Source of the DNA: Megalonaias nervosa
Taxonomy: Eukaryota > Mollusca > Bivalvia > Unionida > Unionidae
Assembly: GCA_016617855.1 (NCBI GenBank)
Contig: JAECUM010093720.1
Coordinates: 1-64,000 of the forward strand
Reading direction: 5' to 3'
DNA: 64,000 nucleotides
The notes under the pieces: model-generated
Database searches by the model: none
What the model was told of the DNA's origin: nothing
What the model saw: only the letters and a program-made list of their open reading frames with translations
Program-made: the position numbers and the translations under genes
Shown: one piece after another, positions 49,000 to 58,985 of the stretch
How positions within the stretch are numbered: the first letter of the stretch is position 1
How the letters are laid out: each line of letters opens with the position of its first letter

Positions 49000-49521
49000 C
49001 TGGATCCTGAATTTGGTCCTTTGTGGATCAACATGACTATGGCCCATGGAACTCGTCTGGATCCTGAATTTGGTCCTTTGTGGATCAACATGACTACGGC
49101 CCATGGACTAGATCCTGAATTTGGTCCTTTGTGGATCAACATGACTATGGCCCATGGACTAGATCCTGAATTTGGTCCTTTGTGGATCAACATGACTATG
49201 GCCCATGGACTGGATCCTGAATTTGGTCCTTTGTGGATCAACATGACTATGGCCCATGGACTGGATCATGAATTTGGTCCTTTGTGGATCAATTTGACTA
49301 TGGCCCATGGACTAGATCCTGAATTTGGTCCTTTGTGGATCAACATGACTATGGCCCATGGACTAGATCCTGAATTTGGTCCTTTGTGGATCAACATGAC
49401 TATGGCCCATGGACTGGATCCTGAATTTGGTCCTTTGTGGATCAACATGACTATGGCCCATGGACTGGATCATGAATTTGGTCCTTTGTGGATCAATTTG
49501 ACTATGGCCCATGGAACTCGT
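49000..49521. repeat. 51-bp minisatellite with four-unit higher-order repeat
   Basis: Ten units start at 49000. Units 1 and 10 are followed by an extra 'actcgt'. Units 3-6 and 7-10 repeat the same four-unit pattern: two units starting 'cta', one starting 'ctg', then one with 'catgaa' and 'aatttg' variants. Because 51 is 17 codons, frames stay open on both strands (LDPEFGPLWINMTMAHG on plus), but nothing marks it as a real protein. Confidence 0.96.
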
Positions 49522-49790
49522 CTGGTAATGGTGAGTTTCATGAAGGCAAGCACATTATTGACAAGTTCTGAGAGCAAATAAAACAGGGACCTACCATTTA
49601 AGTACCCATCAACTGGCCTATGGGCATAAGCAACATTTGTTGGCCTTCTTGTGGGTGGTGGCTGTTGAACTAGGTTACTGACTAATGTCTGATGTTGGCC
49701 AACAAATCTAATTTTCAGTTTTCAGAGGTTTTTAGTTTCCTGAGAGTTTAACATGTGAAAAATATGTCACTTAATAAATGCTTATGTGAC

Positions 49791-49828
<38 letters not shown>

Positions 49829-50054
49829 CAGAGAATGTAATGGACATAATGAGGGTTCGGTTTTGAGGGGTTTCACTTAATATACTTGGAGATTCAATCA
49901 ACAGAAGCTTACTGTAACCTTCAGATAATAATGTTGTCTAAGAAAGAAAATGTCTGGAGAAAAGTACAGTGTCTGAAATTTCAAAACTTAATAAGTTTAG
50001 GACTAAGCCCAATTTGGCAAACTGTGATTACTCTTCCTAACTTATGACATCTAC
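49522..50054. other. RSAD1 intron with a (GA)n tract
   Basis: A GA microsatellite lies at about 49793-49824. The word 'ggttttgaggggtttcact' near 49858 matches 6450-6475. No gene was recognised. Confidence 0.6.
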
Positions 50055-50187
50055 CTCAGTCTCTCCGTCTCCAATTTGGTCGGGTTAGCCTCAAGTGTGA
50101 CCTCTGACCCAGGCTTAAAGGTTACCTTATCATGGACAGTGTTTATAACTCTTTCTATTGTACTAGGCAGGGCCAAACTGGGTGTGC
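50055..50187 (-). CDS. RSAD1: RSAD1 exon: TPSL to EANPT segment
   Basis: A 133-bp minus-strand exon lies between a TTTTTCAG acceptor (50188-50195) and a GTAGAT donor (50049-50054). The first two bases complete the third Gly of FFGGG from the exon at 55132-55238. It then encodes TPSLALPSTIERVINTV, a linker and EVTLEANPTKLETERL. GGGTPS binds the SAM methionyl group in radical-SAM coproporphyrinogen-dehydrogenase-like proteins, and EANP is a conserved strand of the same barrel. It ends with two bases of an Arg codon completed at 40388. RSAD1 is the mitochondrial HemW-type heme-binding member of the family. Confidence 0.96.
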
Positions 50188-50345
50188 CTGAAAAAGACAA
50201 CACAACAAACTAACAGGTCTCATTTGTCATGTCCACAGGCATGAATGTAGCTAGGCAATCTGATTTATGCACTGTCACACTGGGGATTCATGCAGTTCGA
50301 AACAGATATAATCTTTTGCAGCATTTTTTAAAAAGAAAAACTAAA

Positions 50346-50829
50346 TACAGTGGGGCCCTGGCTTACAAACCTAATCGGTTCCCGGATGGCGTTCGTAACC
50401 TGGGATGTTCGTAGCCTGGAACACGTTTTCCCATAGGGTCCCATTGTTAAATTTTTAATCTGTTCCAGAGCCGAAAAAGAAAAATTGCCGAAAATCGCTG
50501 CTTCACTACATGTACTGTACAAACACAACACATACATAGCAATAAAACACACAAACACACTCAAAACCCACAAAAACAACACAAACATGACACAAAAATA
50601 AACACAAGAACACCACAGACTCCTTTTTTCACCTTTTTTTAACTCTATTTTGAATAGAGGCAGCCATATGTGAGCTCGCGTGTTCGAAATTTTGCGCGCA
50701 AGCAAATGGCAGTTCAGTTCATAACCCGAGTCACCGTTCGTAACCCGAGTCATTTGTTTTGGCCGGCCGGGCATTCGCAACCTGGATCGTTCGTAACCCA
50801 GGGTGTTCGTAAGCCAGGGCCCCACTGTA
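50346..50829. mobile_element. 480-bp TA-flanked MITE (pogo/Tigger-like ends)
   Basis: The element 50348-50827 starts CAGTGGGGCCCTGGCTTAC and ends with the inverse GTAAGCCAGGGCCCCACTG, flanked by TA on both sides. Several 'gttcgtaac' repeats lie inside each end. The minus-strand frame of 181 codons covering it is an artefact of the palindromic sequence. It sits about 160 bp upstream of an RSAD1 exon (in the intron). Confidence 0.9.
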
Positions 50830-51637
50830 TGGTTGGGACCATTACACACAACTATCAAGATTACACACAACATTCAAGAAGGTCAGTCCATAATCTATTG
50901 TTAAATTCCTTACATCAATGCATAAACTTGGCTGAAGACTTTAATTTCTGATTCATTGCTCCAATATACAGGACTGAGATGATGTATCAGCACAACAAAA
51001 TACTGCACATAATGATACATATAAGAAATTTGGCATAGAAACTACCACAAGAGTCCCATGAATGGCACATTATTATATGCTCATTTTTTTCTGTTAAACT
51101 TTACATTGTCAGAATCGTTCAATATTTCCCAATATTGCACCCTCGCGCTGAATTCATACTGAATGCACGCGAATAAAGGAACTACTTTCTATTGTAAATA
51201 AACAATTTTTTTCTGAATGAACTAAAGCAAATGTTTGATGGACTGCCACATATCAGCAGCTTTGGCACATTCCACGTTAACTTTTTTGATACAATGTTTC
51301 AGATTTAGGCTAGCTATAGACGCCAGACAAGGTTCATTAAAATAACATGCAAGTTATAAGACATAAACTTGTCTTCTTTAGCTGGTAATAAAAATGGCAA
51401 AAATATACTTACAATTTTACATCCTGAATTTCCTTAAAATGTACTTTCTTAGTTCTGCAAATCCGAATTACATAAGACATGTCATGGGTTCTCAAGGTTG
51501 ATTACACATTTCGAAATTGTACTGTAATTTCGACTACTGAGTATATTCTAAGTGCAATTACATCCTCCTTACTGCACTCAAAATGAAATAAACATTAAAT
51601 TCAACAGCGTCTTTTCGATAATTGCAATTGAAAGACT

Positions 51638-51762
51638 TCATATTTTCCCCACATTATGATTTGAATCATTCAATGACAGAACAGAAACACGCATGCCGAC
51701 ATCAACATACTTCTGCCTCGCTGCTTCAATACGATGTATTTCATGTAGAATTGCCACAGACG
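51638..51762 (-). CDS. Unidentified exon-like frame next to a CpG-containing patch
   Basis: An acceptor 'cttacag' (51763-51769) precedes a 41-codon frame with the protein-like stretch ILHEIHRIEAARQKYVDVG, ending in TGA at 51638-51640. About 150-200 bp upstream on the same strand is a patch with several CpGs and a GTAAGT donor consensus near 51930. It could be a small nested gene or an alternative RSAD1 transcript. No family was recognised. Confidence 0.28.
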
Positions 51763-52130
51763 CTGTAAGTTACTAAATCCAGATCATAATCACGAAATTG
51801 CGTCAAATCAACAAAAATACCAAAACGTATTCATTTCAGATCAAATTGAAAAGTTGTTGCAATGTGCAGTCATTCACAATATGACTCCAAATTCAATTTT
51901 AAGTTGACCAAACGCCATTTTCTTTCGAAACTTACGTCTAGCGCGTGACCAACTTCAAATTTATCTGGGTGGAGTTACGTGCGCATTAATATGTTGTTGT
52001 GTAATGATGCATCTACGCTTGTGCATTTAGTCTGAAATACAGCATACATTCAGTTACTTTGTTTCTTGCAGGGTTTTTTATTGGTATATTTAAGCCTTAA
52101 GTAGAATAAGAAAATGAGCATATAATAAAA

Positions 52131-52252
52131 AGGTTACTGCATTTGTATTGGAAAATATGAACTCGTTTTTTTGGATGGATATACTGCACTCCCAAGGTTG
52201 TATAGCCATCCGAAAAACTCATTCATATTTTCCCATACAAATGCAGTAACCT
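52131..52252. mobile_element. 122-bp foldback/MITE with about 50-bp arms
   Basis: The left arm 'aggttactgcatttgtattg' and 'gaaaatatgaactcgttttt' is matched in reverse by the right arm ending 'caaatgcagtaacct', with a loop of about 17 nt. Fewer than ten mismatches across the arms. No clear target duplication. Confidence 0.9.
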
Positions 52253-52309
52253 ATACACCATGTTTAATAGATAACTGACAGAATTTTTCAATAAAATTTT
52301 TAATGATAA

Positions 52310-53040
52310 ACAGTACTCATATCCAAATAACATCAAGTGAGGTCCAAAAGCAGGTCACTGTGTTGTATATGTATCCAAAATAACATCAAGTGAGGTCCAA
52401 TGGCAGGTCACTGTGTGATATACATATCCAAATAACATAAAGTGAGATCCACCATCAGATCACTGTGGTAATACATATTGAAATAACATTAAGTGAGATC
52501 CAACATCAAATCACTGTGGTATACATATCCAAATAACATTAAGTGAGATCCAACATCAGATCACTATGGTATACATATCCAAATAAAATAAAGTGAGGTC
52601 CAACAGCAGGTTACCATGTGGTATGCATATCCAAATAACATCAAGTAATGTCCAACAGCAGGCTACCGTGTGGTATCCATATCCAAATAACATCAAGTAA
52701 TGTCCAACAGCAGGTCACCGTGTGGTATGCATATCCAAATAACATCAAGTAATGTCCAACAGCAGGCTACCATGAAGTATCCATATCCAAATAACATCAA
52801 GTAATGTCCAACAGCAGGTCACCATGTGGTATGCATATCCAAATAACATCAAATGAGGTCCAACAACAGGTCACCGTGTGGTATGCATATCCAAATAACA
52901 TCAAGTAATGTCCAACAGCAGGCTACCGTGTGGCATCCATATCCAAATAACATCAAGTAATGTCCAACAGCAGGTCACCGTGTGGTATGCATATCCAAAT
53001 AACATCAAATGAGGTCCAACAGCAGGCCACTGTGTGGAAC
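52310..53040. repeat. 52-bp minisatellite, about 14 copies, alternating dimers
   Basis: The unit is 'atatccaaataacatcaagt' plus 'aatgtccaacagcagg' plus a 'tcaccgtgtggt' or 'ctaccgtgtggt' block. From about 52620 the 'tcacc' and 'ctacc' forms mostly alternate, giving a roughly 104-bp higher-order unit. Confidence 0.94.
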
Positions 53041-53230
53041 ATGGTCTGTACACTTAAGACTATATACAAGTCTTGCATCTGGAAATTTACATGAGTCTTG
53101 ATAATCAAGATGTCTGCCATGATTGCAAATTTGCTGCATCATGATGCAGGTCTCACTGCAAGTTCAGTATCACAATGTGCATCAAATATTATTTCATTTG
53201 CTATGCATATGATATGCATGTACATGTACT

Positions 53231-53484
53231 TTGTTGTTGTTGTTGTTATAGGGTTTAATACCATTTTTCAGCACAAGATAGGCTATACATGGCAGCCAGT
53301 ATAAATGGTGGAAGAAGAACCCAGGAAAATCCTGGAAAGAACCACTGACCCAAGAGAAGCTACCGGCAAGCTTTCTCATGTACCCACATTGGCCAAGGCT
53401 GAGACTTGAACCCCACAGACAGAGGTGAGATGGTAGTGATCTGTAACGGTGAGCTCTTTAGACCACTCGGCCACTCTGGGCCCC
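53231..53484 (-). mobile_element. tRNA-derived SINE (family B, copy 2, inverted)
   Basis: Reverse complement of the 20179-20433 element. It runs from a (TTG)n tract at 53231, the inverted tail, to the head at 53484, where 'ccactcggccac' is the inverted A box. It lies in an RSAD1 intron in the sense orientation of that gene. Flanking duplication is weak ('catgtact' / 'cacgtact'). Confidence 0.88.
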
Positions 53485-54240
53485 TTACGCACGTACTACA
53501 TATAAAATTATGATATGGGCATATTAGCACAAGTGACTATAGTCATGTGATATTTAAGTTCAGATGAAAGAAAACACAGACAGGCTGGTGAGTGTATTCT
53601 CTAAAAGGACAATTACCAGTTACATGTGGGTCAATTACTTTTACATACAACCAATTAAATTAAAATCACTGAAACTTTGATTATAATTACAACTGCAATC
53701 ACTCACTTTGGGATATTATAATTGATTATATTAAATAACTTTCTTGAATAAAACCAATTAGCATTTGATTACTTTTGATAATATTTCTCTATAAAATCAC
53801 AAAATTAATGTTAAAATTGTCATTACAGTTTTATATATTTTACATCTGAAAGAAAAACATGTACAAAGACAATCCTACTTATACAAATATATTTCAATAT
53901 CCCAATTGAAAGAAACTTTTCTTTCCTTAACAAAAGATCTAAAATCACAGTAAAGCTGTATGTTGTCAGGAAATGTAATCATGTACTAATCAGCATATAA
54001 TCATGATTACAGGTTGTTTCTTTGGCAGTAATTGAAAAAATGTTCAAAAAGTGTCTGATTACCAATTACGTGGGTTTACTTAAAATCAGTAATCAATCAC
54101 AGATGACTCCAATTACTAATTACAATTACCCCAAGTCTGTCACCAATTTAATTCATGTATCTGCTGCACAGGAATACCTGTTGTAATGGCATCCAATCTG
54201 GACAGGAGACAAATGAAGTTCTTTTTAGTCTAAATTGCAA
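53485..54240. other. RSAD1 intron, unassigned AT-rich sequence
   Basis: Nothing recognised. Confidence 0.5.
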
Positions 54241-54960
54241 TGCAATAAGAATGGGTGTGGGGTAATCTGCTTTGCAGTTAACCTGTATATCTAGAATGGA
54301 TATGTGGTAATTCACTTTGCAGTTAACCTGTATATGTGGAATAGATATGTGGTAATTCACTTTGCAGTTAACCTGTACATGTGGAATGGATATCTGGTAA
54401 TTAGGACTGGTGATAGAACTTTTTAGACTATTTGGGATTTAATTTGCACACATTAAATTCTTTTTAAATTTTCACTTTGTATTCTAGAGAAATAAATTAT
54501 TTGTTGAATTTTACAAAACTTGTTGGTTTTTGCTCTTTTCTATTACTTAGTTTAAGATGATAGAGCTGTAATAAGTTATTTTATATATCTGGAATAGATA
54601 TATGGTATTTCGCTTTGCAGATAACCTGTACAACTAAACTGGATATCAGGTAATCCACTTTGCAGATATCCTGTACATCTAAACTGGATATTGGGTAATC
54701 CACATTTGCAAGTATCCTGTACATCTAAAATGGATATTGAGTAATCCAATTTGCAGATATCCTGAACATCTAAACTGGACAATGGGTAATCCACTTTGCA
54801 GATATCCTGTACATCTAAAATGGATATCGGGTAATCCACTTTGCCAAATCCTGTGCATGTAAACTGAATATTGAGTAATCCACTTTGCAGATATCCTGTA
54901 TATCTAAAATGGATATCAGGTAATCCACTCTGCAGATATCCTGAGCATCTATATGAAGTT
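54241..54960. repeat. 45-bp minisatellite in two blocks
   Basis: Block 1 (about 54241-54400) has three to four units of the 'ttcactttgcagttaacctg' type. Block 2 (about 54585-54955) has about eight units of the 'atccactttgcagatatcct' type. About 180 bp of unrelated sequence separates them. They share the word order 'tggatat', 'ggtaat', 'cactttgcag', so they are one family split by insertion or by separate expansion. Confidence 0.93.
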
Positions 54961-55131
54961 CAGTGTAAAATTAGCTATATGCATACTACAACTATGCTGC
55001 AAACAGTGCAAGGAATTTACTGTTGCAAATTTCTATCTATAATTATGCACTTCAACTCAAATATTTAATTACATTCCACATTTCAATGAGGCCCAAATGA
55101 CCAATTATGGGGGAGGGGGAGGAAATCTTAC

Positions 55132-55238
55132 CTCCTCCAAAAAAGATAGAGTTGATCTGCTTGACCCCACTGAGTTTTAGTAATGTTCTTGTCTCTGTCT
55201 CAAGACACCGAGCCATTCGCTCATGGTCAACAGATTCA
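55132..55238 (-). CDS. RSAD1: RSAD1 exon: helix to FFGGG segment
   Basis: A 107-bp minus-strand exon lies between an ATTTTCAG acceptor (55239-55246) and a GTAAGA donor (55126-55131). It encodes ESVDHERMARCLETETRTLL, then KLSGVKQINSIFFGG, ending one base into the third Gly codon. Human RSAD1 has the same-length segment (MxxCLxxExxTLLRLSGV, then FFGGG). FFGGG leads into the GGGTPS SAM-binding motif on the next exon. The first base completes a Ser codon begun by the exon at 63783-63835, so phases agree on both sides. Confidence 0.96.
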
Positions 55239-55900
55239 CTGAAAATTATCAAGAAGAAACAAACTGAAATTAAAACAAGCAATGTATCAACATGATATGG
55301 GTGACCCTGAACAATACTGTGCATTTATAAAGCCTGGCTCAATATTCACCATTCTAAAGTTGTAATTTTAACTGGGGCCATAAGAAAACATTTTCCCCAG
55401 AAAGTGTTCAAAACTTTAATTTGAACTCGATGTTCTTAATATTTACATCAAATTTTGGTTCTAATATAAAGTTCTTCCAAGCTATTTAGCAGAAATCTTA
55501 TGAAGGCTTACGAGATCTAGTTCAACTCTTCCCAATTTATGTGGGCTACAGCCCCCCAGGGTCTGGCAGGGTTATTCTAAGAGAGCCTAAAAGTACATCA
55601 ATAAGCATGTGGTGGTCTGCACATTTTTTGGCAAAGTTAAGAAGTTGTCCTCATACTCAGAAAAGATCATTCAAATTTGGGTATACATGACCTAGGATCA
55701 GCTGAACAGAAAAGATGATTTGACACTTCTGGGTTGATAATGATACCAAAGATCAGTGCAATGTCAACTATGCAAATGGTACAACACAAATAAAGAAATA
55801 TTAACTGTAATTCTAACTATGCCAACAGAGAAAACAATGCAAATCACTGTAAAAGTTGGCAAATATTTCCAAGACTGACATGCTTATATTTTCATTGAAC
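55239..55900. other. RSAD1 intron, unassigned sequence
   Basis: Nothing recognised. Confidence 0.5.
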
Positions 55901-56013
55901 TTGTCCAACACTTATTTAACAACCTGATCCAAAATGTCAATAATTTAACTTGTCCAACACTTATTTAACATCCTGATCCAAAATAAAGTCAATAATTTAA
56001 CTTATCCAACAAT

Positions 56014-57581
56014 TACACCACTCCCTCGATAACTCGCGCCCTGGTAACTCGCAAACCCGCTTATAACACGGGGTCAGGCGTGGATCCCAATTTTTAAACC
56101 AGAAAATACCCAAAAATTTATCCCTATTGGTTAAACTTGAAGAAAATCGCGATCGAAATTGGTAACGGAAACTTGATATACCGCTCGTTTTATCGTCAAA
56201 AACAGTAGACAGGACCTGGAAATTTAATCAACATTATGAAAAAACGACTTTTAATAAGAAGTCATATAATTTGTTACATTTTCATTTCAAACGACATTCT
56301 TAGTAAACCGCAATTAACAATATTCAAGGATATTTCAATCAGAGAAAATGTCACGCCAAGTGGAGGCAGTACTTTAATAAATAAATACCAATTAAATAAT
56401 TTTTTTTCAATTGAAATCTGTGTTTTAGTTCTATCTTTTAGTTCCTTTTAAGTGTAATCATCATAAATGCAATATGTCCTCTTGTAATTAAACGTAAAAT
56501 GTGTCAATCTACTGTAACAGCTATGTCCGCGAGCGTTTCGCTGAGAACCTAATTAAGTACCCATCGTGTTTTGATATTGGACTAGCAAAAGCATCTGTTG
56601 TATTGTTGCACTAATAAAAAGAGGGCCTCCTTTTCTATTATCATGGTAATTATGTCTTCTGAATCAAATAAAGCAGGTGGAATTAAAAATAAGTCAAACG
56701 GTATACAAATCCTACACGCTTAAGAACCAGAGGCACTGGTCGTATGTCGGGTAACTCATTTCAGTTGATCAATCGAACACTGTGATACATTTTATTGTGT
56801 ACATATCTAATTAAACTACCTTAAAATTTAGCTACTAAATCATAAATGTGATTAAAGATAGCAAGGCAGCCAAGCGAAATGAGTACTTCATAAAATAATG
56901 AGCTTTGTTTCACAGATATGGACTGTTGTGGGAAAAACGAGTCTCAGAGAATTCTTGACTTTGCATGTAGACATATCCTCATGCATGATAAGAAGTTTCA
57001 CTATTACTTTTGCAATGAAATTACGGCATGAATATTTTACTAACTGAAAAATACAAAAATTGAGTTTGGACGTCTGACGAAATAAATGTTACTTGTTTTT
57101 GATAAAAAAGAATCTTGTTTGGTAGTGTATCAACAATTAGTCTGGTTCCCTGCTTCATAGACTACTAGTTTCATGAAATACTATTATACAACACTCCAGG
57201 AACCAGACTAATCAACAAAACAAAAAGCTGTTGACGTAATACACGAATGTTTTCACATACTGTGTTTGGTTGTTGAAACAAGCTGTAATCATGTTATAGA
57301 TCTTTCAGATGTTGGACATTTTGAAAATAAATGTGATATATAGATAATAACGAACCAATTCATCAGAAAAAGCGCTTTATTGACGATTTTTCTCCACTCG
57401 ATTATAAAACGAGGATTCAGCCATTAAACAGCCCAGTTCCCCCTCCCCCCAACCCCAACCACGCGGTTTTCTGGATGTCTAGCTGGTTTTTTGGAGGTCC
57501 CTCGGTTACTCGCGCCCTCACTTATAGTGCGGTCTGGGTTTTTGGACCCCGATGTGTGCGAGTTATCGAGGGAGAGGTGTA
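56014..57581. mobile_element. 1564-bp non-autonomous TA-flanked DNA transposon
   Basis: The element 56016-57579 has inverted ends CACCACTCCCTCGATAACTC / GAGTTATCGAGGGAGAGGTG, one mismatch, flanked by TA. Removing it and one TA restores an uninterrupted minisatellite unit. Sub-terminal 'actcgcgccct' words recur near both ends. TA targets and this end style suggest Tc1/mariner (pogo-like), but no transposase is encoded. It contains the 73-bp MITE at 57138-57210. Confidence 0.9.
57129..57219. mobile_element. 73-bp MITE with 9-bp target duplication, second copy
   Basis: The element 57138-57210 starts TAGTCTGGTTCCCTGCTTC and ends CCAGGAACCAGACTA. Flanks are atcaacaat (57129-57137) and atcaacaaa (57211-57219), 8 of 9 identical. 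Same family as 33809-33906. Confidence 0.9.
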
Positions 57582-58985
57582 TTTAACAACCTGATCCAAA
57601 ATGTCTATAATTTAACTCATCCAAGTTATTTAACAACCTAATCCAAAATAATGTGAATCATTTAAATTGTCCTACAGTTATTTAAGAACCTCATCCAAAT
57701 AATGTACATAATTTAAGTGATCCAACAATTATTTAACTACCTGATGCAAAATAATGTGACTCATTTAAATCCAACAGTTATTTCACAAACTGATCCAAAA
57801 TAAAGTCAATAATTTAACTCATCCAGCAGTTATTGAACAACCTGATCCAAAATAATGTCAATAATTTAACTCATCTAACACTTATTTAACAACCTGATCC
57901 AAAATAATGTGAATTATTTAAATCATCCAACAGTTATCTAACAACCTCATCCAAATAATGTACATAAGTTAACTGATCCAACATTTAACTACCTGATCCA
58001 AAATAATGTGAATCATTTAAATCCAACAATTATTTCACAACCTGATCCAAAATAAGTGAATTATTTTAGCATCCAACAGTTATTTCACAACCTGATCCAA
58101 ATAATGTCAATAATTTAACTCATCCAACAGTTATTTAACAACCTGATCCAAATGATGTTCATAATTTAACTCGTCCAACAGTTATTTCACAACCTGATCC
58201 AAAATAATGTCAATAATTTAACTCATCCAGCAGTTATTTAACTATCTGATCCAAATAACGTTCATAATTTAATTCGTCCAACAGGTATTTAACAGCCTGA
58301 TCCAAAATAATGTCAATAATTGAACTCATCTAAGTTATTTAACAACCTGATCCAAAATAATGTGAATTATTTAAATCATCCTACAATTATTTAACAACCT
58401 GATCCAAATAATGTGCATAATTTAACTGATCCAACAGTTATTTAACAAACTGATCCAAAATAATGTAAATAATGTAATTTGTCCAAGTTATTTAACAACC
58501 TCATCAAAATAATGTGGATAATTTAACTCATCTAGCAGTTATTTAACAGCCTAATCCAAAATAATGTAAATAATTTAACTTGTCCAACAGTTATTTAACA
58601 ACCTGATCCAAATAATGTTCATAATTTACTCATAAGTTATTTAACAATCTGATCCAAAATAGTGTCATTAACTTGTCCAACAGTTATTTTACAAACTGAT
58701 CCAAATAATGTTCATAAATTAACTCATTCAACAGTTAACCTCATACAAATATTGTTCATAAATTAACTTGTCCATTATTTAACCTGATCCAAAATAATGT
58801 CAATAATTTAACTTGTCCAACATTAACAACCTGATTCAAAATAATGCTCATAATTTAACTTGTCCAACAGTTATTAAGAACTGGATCCAAATAATGTTCA
58901 TAATTTAACTTGTCCAACAGTTATTAAGAACCTGATCCAAATAATGTTCATAATTTAACTTGCCCAACAATTAACAACCTGATCA

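Larger units (their letters stand above)
55900..58985. repeat. Minisatellite of about 52 bp, about 29 copies, split by a transposon
   Basis: The unit is 'tccaacagttatttaacaac' plus 'ctgatccaaaataatg' plus 'tcaataatttaact'. Units vary in length (40-52 bp) by internal deletions. The array runs 55900-56015 and resumes 57580-58985; the intervening 1564 bp are an inserted element. Confidence 0.95.

Noticed and set aside
48994..49581. A 195-codon open frame read as a repeat protein
   Set aside because: It is a 51-bp minisatellite, open on both strands only because the unit is a multiple of three; no start context, splice sites or conservation support it.
50328..50873. A 181-codon minus-strand open frame
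   Set aside because: It coincides with a palindromic TA-flanked MITE and has no family resemblance; the frame is a by-product of the repeat.
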